64,000 bases of DNA from Clostridium culturomicium (GTDB lineage: Bacteria > Bacillota > Clostridia > Clostridiales > Clostridiaceae): positions 456,679-520,678 of the forward strand of contig NZ_CCXK01000015.1 in assembly GCF_000821305.1 (NCBI RefSeq), in the 5' to 3' direction. Every line of letters begins with the position of its first letter. The first letter of the stretch is position 1. The notes beneath the pieces were generated by a model, which was not told where the DNA came from, ran no database searches, and saw only the letters and a program-made list of their open reading frames with translations. Shown here one piece after another: positions 45,610 to 53,676 of this stretch. The translations under genes were made by a program, and so were the position numbers.

Positions 45610-46044
45610 CTAGTATAATGAATTAATCCTTTGTAAATCATCACAATAGTGACAGCTATATTCCTTAGTTTCCGCATCTACTAAGTAATGAATATGCTTT
45701 ATGTTTGGCTCTATAGATGTTACACATCTAGGATTTTTGCACTTTATAACATTTTCAACCTTTTCTGGAAGCTTTAGTTTTATCTTTTCTTTTATTTTTT
45801 CATTTTCAATTATATCTATTGTTATATCTGGATCTATAACTCCAAGAATTTTTAAATCTAAATCTATTTTGTTTTCAATTTTTATGATATCTTTTTTGCC
45901 ACATTTTTCACTTGAAGCATTCATTATAAGTGCTACTGAGAAGTCTGCCTCATGTAGGTTTAAAAAGTTAAATATTTTTATTCCCTCGCCAGCTTTGATA
46001 TGATCTATAACAATACCATCTTTTATACTATTTATAGTTAACAT
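45610..46044 (-). CDS. pyrI: Aspartate carbamoyltransferase regulatory subunit
   Basis: A 144-residue subunit that binds CTP/ATP and adjusts PyrB activity. It has the N-terminal allosteric domain (GIVIDHIKAGEGIKIF) and the C-terminal zinc domain with four Cys in CKNPRCV and YSCHYCD. Presence of pyrI shows that the ATCase is the allosteric holoenzyme type known in enterics and some Clostridia. GGAGG precedes the ATG, 22 bases after pyrB. Confidence 0.95.
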   Translation of the reverse strand: MLTINSIKDGIVIDHIKAGEGIKIFNFLNLHEADFSVALIMNASSEKCGKKDIIKIENKIDLDLKILGVIDPDITIDIIENEKIKEKIKLKLPEKVENVIKCKNPRCVTSIEPNIKHIHYLVDAETKEYSCHYCDDLQRINSLY

Positions 46045-46066
46045 AGCTCATTCCTCCATTACACTC

Positions 46067-46990
46067 TTAATAAATTCCTAATAGCTTTAGAATCAATGCC
46101 ATTCTAACAAACATTCCGTACTTAGCCTGCTTGAAATAAATAGCCCTTTGGTCATTATCTACTTCATAAGAAATTTCATTTACCCTTGGTAGTGGATGAA
46201 GAACTATCATCTCCTTCTTTGCCAGTTTCATTTTTTCATTATCTAATATATAAGTATCTTTTAATTTTATATAATCTTCTTCATTGAAAAATCTCTCTCT
46301 TTGCACACGAGTCATATATAATATATCTAACTCATCCATAGCCTCTTCCATGGTTCTTACTTGTTTAAACTCAATGTTTCTCTTTTCCAAAACTTCTCTT
46401 CTTATATACTCAGGTATTTCAAGCTCCTCTGGTGATATTAAAATAAATTTATTATTTTCATATCTGCTTAAAGTCTTTATTAGAGAGTGAACCGTTCTAC
46501 CAAACTTTAAATCTCCACAGCATCCTATTGTTAGATTATCTAATCTTCCCATAGTTGCTCTGATTGTAAGTAAATCTGTTAGAGTTTGAGTTGGGTGCTG
46601 ATGTCCGCCATCCCCTGCATTTATCACTGGTATATCACTATATTGTGCTGCAACTCTTGGAGCCCCTTCTTTCGGATGTCTCATTACAGCCACATCTGCA
46701 TAACATGCAATTGTTCTTATCGTATCTGCTATGCTTTCACCCTTTGCTACTGAACTTGCATTAGGCTCTGAAAATCCTATTACTTTTCCACCTAATCTGC
46801 ACATTGCTGCTTCAAAGCTTAATCTCGTTCTTGTACTTGGTTCATAGAATAAAGCTGCTAATACATTTCCGTCACATGCATGTGTGAATTTGTTAGGCTC
46901 TGCAATAATCTCATCCGCTAAGTTAAGAATTTCATCTAACTCTTCTAGTGAAAGATCCATTGGGTCAATTACATTTTTTCCTTTTAACAT
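46067..46990 (-). CDS. pyrB: Aspartate carbamoyltransferase catalytic subunit
   Basis: A 307-residue enzyme joining carbamoyl phosphate and aspartate, the first committed pyrimidine step. The signature FYEPSTRTRLSFE (carbamoyl-phosphate binding) and PVINAGDGGHQHPTQTLTD, then LHPLPR near the C-terminus are intact. It is the first gene of pyrBICFKDE. Its AAGGAG ribosome site is part of a candidate PyrR-binding loop (47000-47023). Confidence 0.96.
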   Translation of the reverse strand: MLKGKNVIDPMDLSLEELDEILNLADEIIAEPNKFTHACDGNVLAALFYEPSTRTRLSFEAAMCRLGGKVIGFSEPNASSVAKGESIADTIRTIACYADVAVMRHPKEGAPRVAAQYSDIPVINAGDGGHQHPTQTLTDLLTIRATMGRLDNLTIGCCGDLKFGRTVHSLIKTLSRYENNKFILISPEELEIPEYIRREVLEKRNIEFKQVRTMEEAMDELDILYMTRVQRERFFNEEDYIKLKDTYILDNEKMKLAKKEMIVLHPLPRVNEISYEVDNDQRAIYFKQAKYGMFVRMALILKLLGIY

Positions 46991-46999
46991 TTAAAACAC

Positions 47000-47023
47000 T
47001 CCTTTTTAACCTCTCTGGGATAA
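47000..47023 (-). promoter_or_regulatory. Candidate PyrR-binding loop overlapping pyrB ribosome site
   Basis: Minus strand reads ATCCCAGAGAGGTTAAAAAG then GAG. This matches the PyrR loop consensus (UCCAGAGAGGCU followed by AAGG), with hexaloop CAGAGA. Its 3' part is the pyrB Shine-Dalgarno, ten bases before the ATG, suggesting translational blocking by PyrR-UMP. Confidence 0.65.
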
Positions 47024-47048
47024 TTTAAAGGTAATTACTTTAATAAAA

Positions 47049-47106
47049 AAAGCTTTCCTAATTAAAGGAAAGCTTTGAAATCAATTCATATCTTAACAAT
47101 TTCAAA
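47049..47106 (-). promoter_or_regulatory. pyr attenuator: terminator and overlapping antiterminator
   Basis: A terminator with arms AAAGCTTTCC and GGAAAGCTTT followed by seven T in the minus direction (47049-47076). An alternative stem (TTTGAAAT at 47099-47106 with ATTTCAAA at 47074-47081, transcript order) overlaps the terminator's first arm, so the two are mutually exclusive. Confidence 0.7.
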
Positions 47107-47198
47107 TTGCATCATAAACAACCTTATATTTCTACACATCCTACTCATAGTTCTGTGCATAATAATATTATAATACAATCTATTCATTCTTCCCTTGC

Positions 47199-47214
47199 CA
47201 GTATCTCTGTACTG
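47199..47214 (-). promoter_or_regulatory. Candidate PyrR-binding hairpin upstream of attenuator
   Basis: Minus strand CAGTA-CAGAGA-TACTG, exactly the PyrR-type hexaloop CAGAGA on a 5-base stem, followed by GCAAGGG, as in known PyrR loops. It lies before the antiterminator, where a PyrR anti-antiterminator is expected. Confidence 0.55.
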
Positions 47215-47242
47215 TATTTAAAAGGATTTATATTAAATTTTA

Positions 47243-47284
47243 GTGGACTTCCAAATCTTTGATTTGAATAACACAAACTTATTA
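47243..47284 (+). repeat. Dispersed structured repeat, partial copy D
   Basis: Reads GTGGACTTCCAAATCTTTGA then TTTGAATAACACAAACTTAT. It has the palindrome core but a lost second hairpin; lies within the first bases of the pyr leader on the opposite strand to the operon. Confidence 0.5.
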
Positions 47285-47289
47285 ATCAC

Positions 47290-47318
47290 AGTTTACTCTA
47301 AAAAAATAAGTATGTCAA
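47290..47318 (-). promoter_or_regulatory. Probable pyr operon promoter
   Basis: Minus-strand -35 TTGACA (47313-47318) and -10-like TAAACT (47290-47295) with a 17-base spacer, upstream of the leader elements. Confidence 0.5.
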
Positions 47319-47526
47319 CATATTTAAATATGTATTTCTACGTATTTATATTATATTAAAACTATTCTATTACAAAAATATTTTTATTGAATTGTAAATT
47401 AAAAGAAAGTAAAATGTAATTATTATTACTAGACATGTTTTCTCCAATGTAACATGTGTTTTGAATTAAATTAACTTCAATTTATGTTAATTTATAATAT
47501 TATATCAAATTAAGGAGGAATATTAC

Positions 47527-47826
47527 ATGAAAATACATTTAGAAGATGCAGCAAAAACTGCTTTAACTAATGCTCTTAAAGAACAAAACAAATCAGCTGT
47601 AAGATTAACTATTGCAGGTTTTGGCTGAGGAGGCCCAAAGTTAGGTGTTGTTCTGGATGAACAAAAGGAAGATGATACATTAGTAAATGTAGATGGAATA
47701 GATTTTGTAGCAAACCAAGATGAAGAATTTGTTTTTGAAGAATGTACAGTATCTTACCAAAAAACATTCTTTGGAGAAACCTTTAAAGTAGTTTCAAAGG
47801 CTTTTGGTGAAAGCAGCTGTAGTTAA
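47527..47826 (+). CDS. HesB/IscA-like selenoprotein (in-frame TGA read as Sec)
   Basis: A 99-residue protein if the TGA at 47626-47628 (codon 34) is decoded as selenocysteine. AAGGAGG precedes the ATG. Before TGA the frame reads LTIAGFG, after it GGPKLGVVLDEQKEDD, and the whole GFG-U-GGP context matches HesB-like proteins that have Cys at this place (GFGCGGP). The frame stays open for 65 further codons to TAA, ending in AFGESSCS, with a family-consistent VDGIDFVANQDE. A hairpin CCAAAGTTA-GGTG-TTGTTCTGG at 47635-47656 stands at the SECIS position. HesB/IscA relatives bind iron or Fe-S; the biological role of the Sec form is not known. A terminator follows. Confidence 0.82.
47635..47656 (+). 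promoter_or_regulatory. Putative bacterial SECIS hairpin
   Basis: Located six bases after the in-frame TGA: arms CCAAAGTTA and TTGTTCTGG (two mismatches, two G-U pairs) with a GGTG apical loop containing the GU usually seen by SelB. Structure was judged by eye. Confidence 0.5.
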
Positions 47827-47856
47827 TTTATTCAGCTACATTCATTAAACAAAAAT

Positions 47857-47884
47857 GGCTGTCTAAATAATAGACAGCCTTTAT
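47857..47884. terminator. Bidirectional hairpin terminator
   Basis: Arms GGCTGTCTA and TAGACAGCC between the HesB-like gene and the convergent HD-domain gene. Confidence 0.8.
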
Positions 47885-47887
47885 TGT

Positions 47888-48772
47888 TTATATAAATATT
47901 TTTGTTTTCAACTCCTCATTAAATGCTGACCAGCTATTTTCTGGCGTTTCAGATTTCAACTTGGAGATTTTACTCATAGTAGCATCAATGTAGTCAGCAA
48001 AATGTACCATATATGCTTCTTCTGTATTGGGACTCTTTGGAGATCCATACTCTGGCATTCCATGATGCTGTACTATACATCCTTTAACTCTATTTTTAAA
48101 ATCCTCACTATAACTAAAGCTATCATTTTTGAAAGCCTCTTCAATCATCTCAATTCCTATAACAATATGACCTTCCATCTCTCCCCTAAAAGTACTTTTG
48201 AAAGCTCCCACATGGCTATACTCATATATTTTACCTATATCATGAAGCTTTGCAGATAACACCGCTATATCTCTATATTTACAATGGTACCTTTCAGCTA
48301 AGCTATTTGTCCAATAAACTACATTTAAAGTATGCTCAGCTAATCCTCCAATATATATATGATGTCCAAAACCGCCTATACCTGTTGAGAATAACTTAAT
48401 AAAACCCTTATTAGAAAAAAAATAATTATCTAATCTAATAGCTTCCTGGTCAGTAAATGTATTAGTTGTTAATTCTTCAAGTTCCTTCATTATTGTATCT
48501 ATATGTTTAGGTGAATATGGCATGAAATCCTTTAAGGTATAATTCCCTTCATATTTATATGCATTTTTTATATCATTATTTTTGCAAACAGCTGTTACTA
48601 TCTCTCCTGCATCAAAATTTGTCTTTGAATTATACTTAATATCTCCTGTTATATCTCCTAAAATATATTCTATAGTGTTAACTCCAACATTTTTTTCTCT
48701 AACAATCAGTTCAATATTTATTTCCTGGGAATCCATTGTATTTATAATATCTTTTAAATAAATAGACTTCAT
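47888..48772 (-). CDS. HD-domain protein, YhaM-like 3'-5' exoribonuclease candidate
   Basis: A protein of about 294 residues. The first half has an OB-like region (IELIVREKNVGVNTIEYILG), then a helical linker, and the second half a HD phosphohydrolase domain: GGLAEHTLNVV, SAKLHDIGKIYEYS (HD pair), EGHIVIG and CIVQHHGMPEYGSP. OB plus HD is the layout of the YhaM exonuclease family. The frame runs up to 48877, but the ATG at 48772 follows GAGGAG and the upstream extension lies in a dispersed repeat (48839-48911), so it is not coding. Nuclease activity is inferred. Confidence 0.75.
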   Translation of the reverse strand: MKSIYLKDIINTMDSQEINIELIVREKNVGVNTIEYILGDITGDIKYNSKTNFDAGEIVTAVCKNNDIKNAYKYEGNYTLKDFMPYSPKHIDTIMKELEELTTNTFTDQEAIRLDNYFFSNKGFIKLFSTGIGGFGHHIYIGGLAEHTLNVVYWTNSLAERYHCKYRDIAVLSAKLHDIGKIYEYSHVGAFKSTFRGEMEGHIVIGIEMIEEAFKNDSFSYSEDFKNRVKGCIVQHHGMPEYGSPKSPNTEEAYMVHFADYIDATMSKISKLKSETPENSWSAFNEELKTKIFI

Positions 48773-48838
48773 AAAATCATCTCCTCTATAAACACTTAAT
48801 ATTATGTTTTTACCTGAGATGATTTTTTTATTCATATT

Positions 48839-48911
48839 AGTGACACGCCAAATCTTTGATTTGGCTAAGTGGAACATACTCCTTTGAATGTATATGAAAA
48901 GGAGCTTCCTT
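48839..48911 (+). repeat. Dispersed structured repeat, copy E
   Basis: The best preserved copy: AGTGACACGCCAAATCTTTG then ATTTGGCTAAGTGGAAC, and a second hairpin with arms CTCCTTT and AAAGGAG. It separates the HD-domain gene from the DUF1836-like gene and ends on the latter's stop codon. Confidence 0.7.
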
Positions 48912-49543
48912 TAATTATACTTATCTCCATATTCTTTAACTAAAGTAGTTACTAATTTCTTTATATTACTAGCTTGAGCAACTAAACTCATAACCACTAA
49001 AAAAATCATTATTCTTTCTTTTTCTTCTGCATTAAATTCATACTTTTCAAGGTATTTATTAAATATATTTTTTCTAGCCTCTTCATCAGCTATAAATTTC
49101 AAATCCATAGCAAGACTTTTTTCCTGAAGTTCTCCGAACATCTTATAAGTATCTTCCCATGATAAAATATCATCTTCTCTACTATTAATATCATTGAAAG
49201 CTAATCTAAATACACTTCTTATTTCATCTGTTGTCAAAATTGGTCTCATATTTGCAATAAGAACTAACTGAACCAAATGTAGCTTTGTATAACCTCGTTT
49301 TCTTCCATCCTCTGGTTTTGATACTACATCACTTTTAATGTAATTCTGAAGAATGCTATTTGTAAAATTATCTTGATCGAATCTATCATTTAAATAATCT
49401 TTTACTTGTGATAAAAATAAATCATACTGTGGTAAATCATCATAAGAGATAGAACTTTTATCTGTAGTTTCATTTGTTATTTCAGAAATTCTCAATAGTA
49501 TATCATCAAAAATATCTTTATTATTACCTTCATTATATTTCAT
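48911..49543 (-). CDS. DUF1836-like protein
   Basis: A 210-residue cytoplasmic helical protein. The central part (YLNDRFDQDNFTNSILQNYI, then GRKRGYTKLHLVQLVLIANM) resembles the MerR-like winged-helix core of DUF1836 proteins, common in Firmicutes and presumed regulators; the C-terminal 80 residues are helical. GTGAGGTG precedes the ATG. It stands just upstream of copy E of the repeat and then the HD-domain gene on the same strand. Function is not known. Confidence 0.6.
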   Translation of the reverse strand: MKYNEGNNKDIFDDILLRISEITNETTDKSSISYDDLPQYDLFLSQVKDYLNDRFDQDNFTNSILQNYIKSDVVSKPEDGRKRGYTKLHLVQLVLIANMRPILTTDEIRSVFRLAFNDINSREDDILSWEDTYKMFGELQEKSLAMDLKFIADEEARKNIFNKYLEKYEFNAEEKERIMIFLVVMSLVAQASNIKKLVTTLVKEYGDKYN

Positions 49544-50204
49544 CGTTACACCTCACTTAAGCTTAAAATCTATAATAAAAGTTTATGAAATTCTTTAAAT
49601 TATATATACATTCTTTAAGATTATTATAAATTATAACCTATATTTTTACAAACATCTTAGCCCCTTTTCTAGAATATTAATTAATTATATATAATTTACT
49701 ACTAATTTCATATTATATAACCTAATTAAATCTAATTTTAAATTGAATGATTTTAAACATATACCTTCATATATTAATTCTAAACAATCTTTATCAACAT
49801 TAAACACAATTTTACTTAAAAATACTTGTAATATATCAACAATCAATGTTAATTATAATCTTAAAATAACTGTTGATATATCTAAAGTTAATTGATATCC
49901 ACAAAAATTATTAACATTATCCACAGATGGGCTGTGTATAAATCCAGATATTACTGTATATAACTATGAATATTCCTATTGTTTTCCCTTCAAATTTCTT
50001 AAAACTACAAATTACTCCATCATCTGATAACTTATACGAGCTTCATTTAATATATTATTCCATTTTTGTCGATAATCCTGTAATACTTTCTACATAATTT
50101 ATAAATATATACATTGTATGCATAATAGACTATAATTCAGCTTTAACCGACATCACATTTATTACAATTCTTGTAATATAAACAAGAAAATTTATCAAAA
50201 TTTA
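49544..50204. other. Long AT-rich non-coding region with DnaA boxes
   Basis: About 660 bases before the abrB promoter with no convincing gene on either strand. It contains the third inverted DnaA-box pair (49917-49941) and otherwise very AT-rich sequence. Confidence 0.6.
49895..49941. promoter_or_regulatory. DnaA-box cluster 3
   Basis: TTATCCACA at 49917-49925 faces TGTGTATAA at 49933-49941, seven bases apart. A near-box ATATCCACA at 49895-49903 adds a third site. The flank ATTAACATTATCCACA is shared with the pair at 39168. Confidence 0.6.
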
Positions 50205-50233
50205 TTGACTTTTAAATATCTTTGTACTATTAT
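50205..50233 (+). promoter_or_regulatory. abrB promoter
   Basis: A -35 TTGACT (50205-50210) and -10 TATTAT (50228-50233), 17-base spacer, about 80 bases upstream of the abrB start. Confidence 0.55.
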
Positions 50234-50315
50234 TAATAATATGGTATTAAATTCAATAATATGGAATATAAAACATATTTTTATTGATTGGATTGAAAAT
50301 ATAGGAGGAATTTTT

Positions 50316-50564
50316 ATGAAATCAACAGGTGTTGTAAGAAAAGTGGACGAACTAGGTAGAATTGTTATTCCAGTGGAATTAAGAAGAACATTAAACATAG
50401 ATGTTAAGGATGCTCTTGAAATATATGTTGATGGTGATCAAGTAATTCTAAAAAAGTATGAGCCAGCTTGCATATTCTGCGGTGATGCTCGTGATGTAGT
50501 TAACTACAAAAGCAAAAATATATGTACAAACTGTCTTTCAGACTTAAAGAAACAAGGAAAATAG
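50316..50564 (+). CDS. abrB: AbrB-family transition-state regulator
   Basis: An 82-residue DNA-binding protein. Residues 1-50 are the swapped-hairpin AbrB domain (VVRKVDELGRIVIPVELRRT), and the C-terminal part has two CxxC pairs (CIFC and CTNC) typical of clostridial AbrB. It represses sporulation and stationary-phase genes during growth in relatives. The open frame runs further upstream, but AGGAGG eight bases before the ATG at 50316 marks the start. A terminator follows, so it is monocistronic. Confidence 0.93.
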   Translation: MKSTGVVRKVDELGRIVIPVELRRTLNIDVKDALEIYVDGDQVILKKYEPACIFCGDARDVVNYKSKNICTNCLSDLKKQGK

Positions 50565-50570
50565 ATAAAA

Positions 50571-50599
50571 AAACGTTACGAAACCCGTAACGTTTTTTT
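50571..50599 (+). terminator. Rho-independent terminator after abrB
   Basis: Arms AAAACGTTACG and CGTAACGTTTT with AAACC loop and T-run. Confidence 0.9.
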
Positions 50600-50647
50600 A
50601 TTTCATCCGTATATATTTATAAGAAACTACCTTTCAGTTCATTGAAA

Positions 50648-50682
50648 GCATTAAGTTCATATAACTAAAAGGTGAACTTAAT
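50648..50682. repeat. Inverted repeat between abrB and NlpC gene
   Basis: Eleven-base perfect arms CATTAAGTTCA and TGAACTTAATG, 13 bases apart, in the otherwise empty spacer. No T-run; meaning unclear. Confidence 0.4.
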
Positions 50683-50724
50683 GTACGTTAAAGAAGCATC
50701 TCTTTACTTTAAGACATAAAAAGC

Positions 50725-50743
50725 CCAACAACACTGTTGCTGG
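50725..50743 (-). terminator. Terminator of the coiled-coil NlpC gene
   Basis: In the minus direction, arms CCAGCAACA and TGTTGTTGG (one G-U) followed by GCTTTTT. Confidence 0.75.
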
Positions 50744-50756
50744 TCTCAAATAACTC

Positions 50757-51869
50757 TTAGTTATATCTTCTACCTTGTAGATAGTCATGACGATATGCCA
50801 TTGTTGATATTTTTACAACTTCATTATCTTGTGGTGCGTGTAAATAACTGTTGTTTCCAACGTATATACCAACGTGATATGCATATCCACCTGAACCGAA
50901 GAATACTAAATCTCCAGGTTGTAATTGATCTCTAGGAACATAAGTACCTTGATGCATCTGTGCATCAGCAGTTCTATTTATGCTTATTCCACAAGCTCTA
51001 TAAACATAGCTTGTCAATCCTGAGCAGTCAAATCCACTTGGACTACTTCCGCCCCAAACATATGGAACACCTAAAAATTGCATAGCATAATCTACTATAG
51101 CATTACCTGTTGCGCTTGGTGGTACAAAACTATCACCTCTATTAGGTCTGTCATTTCCTCCACCAGTGTATGAACTAATTAATGCTAAAGTCTGATTTAA
51201 TTGTTGCTCTGACTCCTTCATAGCTGCTTCAAATAAATCTTTATTTTTTTCTGCTTCAGAAAGAGCTACTTCTTTTTCTGATTTTTGAGCTTCTAGCTCG
51301 TCTAATTTTGCATTATTTTCAGCTTGTAATACATCTAATTTAGCCTTTTCTTCTTCTATAACAGCTTTTTCAGCTACAATTACTTCTTTCTTTTCAACTA
51401 AGTTATTAATAACCATAGTATCATGATTAATAATTGTTTTTATATTAGTTAATCTAGATAAAAAATCTGAAAAACTATCTGCTTCTAAAAGAACCTCTAC
51501 ATAGCTATCCAATCCATTGATATACATAGCTCTCATTCTTTTACCAAATAAATCACTTTCTTCTTCTATATCTTCTTCTGTAGCTTGTACCTTCTTGTTG
51601 CTCTCATCAATCTTACCTTGAACACCCGAAATCTCTTTCTCTAAACCCTCTATCTCACTAGTTATATCTTCCATTCTAGAGTTGACTTCTTGTATTTTAG
51701 CTTGAATCTCATCAACTTGCTCTTGGGCACTTTTGTAATTCTTTTTATTTTCTGCTAATTCCTGCTCGTATGCTGCCTTATCACTATATGGGTCAGCAAG
51801 CACACCAGTACTAATCGATGCAAAACTTAAAGCTAAAGCAAGTACTAGTGATATGCTCTTCTTTTTCAA
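50757..51869 (-). CDS. Secreted coiled-coil NlpC/P60 endopeptidase (CwlO/PcsB-like)
   Basis: A 370-residue secreted hydrolase. The TTG start follows a G-rich site AGAGGGGGGGA. A signal peptide (about 1-25, ending GVLA before DPYS) leads to a long coiled coil (about 30-230, rich in Glu/Lys/Gln), then a linker, and a C-terminal NlpC/P60 domain with catalytic Cys in FDCSGLTSYVYRACG and His in YHVGIYVGN. This layout fits the CwlO/PcsB-type enzymes regulated by FtsEX during growth or division. It is a single gene. Confidence 0.9.
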   Translation of the reverse strand: MKKKSISLVLALALSFASISTGVLADPYSDKAAYEQELAENKKNYKSAQEQVDEIQAKIQEVNSRMEDITSEIEGLEKEISGVQGKIDESNKKVQATEEDIEEESDLFGKRMRAMYINGLDSYVEVLLEADSFSDFLSRLTNIKTIINHDTMVINNLVEKKEVIVAEKAVIEEEKAKLDVLQAENNAKLDELEAQKSEKEVALSEAEKNKDLFEAAMKESEQQLNQTLALISSYTGGGNDRPNRGDSFVPPSATGNAIVDYAMQFLGVPYVWGGSSPSGFDCSGLTSYVYRACGISINRTADAQMHQGTYVPRDQLQPGDLVFFGSGGYAYHVGIYVGNNSYLHAPQDNEVVKISTMAYRHDYLQGRRYN

Positions 51870-52042
51870 AAAAAATCCCCCCCTCTAATTCTTACTTTTC
51901 TCTTACAATTATAACACTATATTTATACCTACTACAAGTATTTTACTTCAAAAAATAAGACAAGCCATATATATTCATATGGCTATATATTAAATATATT
52001 CTTAAAAATAAACTTAATTACTAAAAATATTATAAATCAACC

Positions 52043-52885
52043 CTACAAATCTAAAGAATACTTGTAAATCTCGGACTTATGTAAGCCTCTTTCCTTTGCA
52101 ACTAATTTAACAGCTTCTTTTTTATTCTTCCCTTCACTAATAAACTTCATTATGTGTTCTTCCACTGTAAGTTCTTCCCACTGAAGTTTTTTCTCCTCTA
52201 TAATCTCTTCTTTGCTTTTTCCTGAAATAACAATTACATATTCACCTCTAGGTGCATTCTCCTCATAATACTTTATGCACTCATCCACGGTACCCCTAAG
52301 AATAGTTTCATGTAACTTAGTAAGCTCCTTACATACAGCTATCCTTCTATTTCCAAGAACTTCTCTTATAAAGCTTAATGTTGATTGAATCCTATGTGGT
52401 GCTTCATATAAAATGATTGTTTCTTGTCTATCGACTAAGCTGTTCATAGTTTCTTTTCTATCCTTATTTTCTCTGGATAAGAATCCTACAAAGATAAATT
52501 TATCTGTGTCTAATCCTGAGTATACTAAAGCTGTTGTTATTGCTGTAGCTCCTGGATAAACCTCAAACTCAATATTTTCCTCTATACATCTTTTAGCTAT
52601 TACTGCACCTGGATCTGATATTCCCGGTGTTCCTGCATCACTAATAATTGCTATATTCTGACCCTCTAATAACCTTTTGATTATATCCTCACTTTTACCA
52701 TTTTCATTATGCTTATGATAGCTAACTAATGTCTTTTTTATTCCAAAGTGATTTAATAGCTTCAAGCTTTGTCTAGTATCCTCACATGCAATTAAATCTA
52801 CACTTTTCAATGTCTCTAATGCCCTTAATGTTATATCCTTTAAATTCCCTATTGGAGTAGGTATTAAATATAATTTTCCACTCAT
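52043..52885 (-). CDS. rsmI: 16S rRNA C1402 2'-O-methyltransferase
   Basis: A 280-residue SPOUT-unlike tetrapyrrole-methylase-fold enzyme. Motifs are LYLIPTPIGNLKDITLRAL, ACEDTRQSLKLLNHF, ISDAGTPGISDPG (SAM loop) and APHRIQSTL. It methylates C1402 ribose in 16S rRNA. GAGGAATAGAGG precedes the ATG. It lies 41 bases after the methyltransferase gene upstream; together they match the Bacillus yabB-yabC pair. Confidence 0.95.
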   Translation of the reverse strand: MSGKLYLIPTPIGNLKDITLRALETLKSVDLIACEDTRQSLKLLNHFGIKKTLVSYHKHNENGKSEDIIKRLLEGQNIAIISDAGTPGISDPGAVIAKRCIEENIEFEVYPGATAITTALVYSGLDTDKFIFVGFLSRENKDRKETMNSLVDRQETIILYEAPHRIQSTLSFIREVLGNRRIAVCKELTKLHETILRGTVDECIKYYEENAPRGEYVIVISGKSKEEIIEEKKLQWEELTVEEHIMKFISEGKNKKEAVKLVAKERGLHKSEIYKYSLDL

Positions 52886-52926
52886 CCTCTATTCCTCCTA
52901 ATACTCTTCAGACTAGTTATAACTTT

Positions 52927-53676
52927 CTATACCCCCAGTGACTGTGAATTATACATCTCTTGGATTTCTTTAGAATATGAATTATCCTCTAGGTGTACAT
53001 ATAATGGATCTTCTATTTTCAGAAATTCTCCGCCATCTCTCTGACCCTCAACTAAGACAATGTTTGGTGCTTTGCCTGGCTTAGGGTGTACAAATCTTAA
53101 TCTTTTAGGTTCTATTTTATATTTTCTCATTAATGATAAAATATCAACTAATCGTTCAGGTCTATGGACCATAAAAAACCTGCCATTATCCTTTAATAAG
53201 TCCCTCGCTGCAGAAATAACATCTTCTAGCTTACAACATACCTCATGTCTTGCTATTGTGCTTCTATCCGTCTCATTCAGTATTCCAGCATTATGAAGCT
53301 TATACGGTGGATTAACAGTTACCACATCAACTCTTCCCAACTCTTTTAGCAGCTTTTTATCCTTTAAATCTCCTTCAATAAATTTAACTTCATCCTCAAA
53401 TTTATTGTACTCTGAAGACCTATTTGCCATTTCTGCAAATTCCTTTTGTATTTCTATACCTCTAACTAGCCCGCATTGGCTTTTTCCTTTTATAATAAAT
53501 GGAATAATTCCTGTTCCACTACATAAATCAATGACTGTTCCATTCTTCTTAACCTTTGCAAAATTAGCGAGTAAAACTGCATCTACTCCAAATCTAAAGC
53601 CTTTCTTTTTTTGTATTATATGTATTCCCTTCAATTGTAAATCATCTAAAGTTTCATCATCTCTAACAAGATTCAT
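52927..53676 (-). CDS. TrmN6/YabB-type N6-adenine methyltransferase
   Basis: A 249-residue Rossmann methyltransferase. It has GTVIDLCSGTGIIPFII (SAM loop) and the N6-adenine catalytic motif NPPYKLHN. The family methylates A37 of tRNA1(Val) in E. coli; the Firmicutes YabB branch is similar but its target is less certain. AAAGGAA precedes the ATG. It is followed by rsmI. Confidence 0.88.
   Translation of the reverse strand: MNLVRDDETLDDLQLKGIHIIQKKKGFRFGVDAVLLANFAKVKKNGTVIDLCSGTGIIPFIIKGKSQCGLVRGIEIQKEFAEMANRSSEYNKFEDEVKFIEGDLKDKKLLKELGRVDVVTVNPPYKLHNAGILNETDRSTIARHEVCCKLEDVISAARDLLKDNGRFFMVHRPERLVDILSLMRKYKIEPKRLRFVHPKPGKAPNIVLVEGQRDGGEFLKIEDPLYVHLEDNSYSKEIQEMYNSQSLGV

Noticed and set aside
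47527..47628. Truncated or pseudogenised HesB fragment ending at TGA
   Set aside because: The frame after the TGA stays open and family-like to a normal stop, and the TGA is at the known Cys/Sec position, so decay is less likely than recoding.
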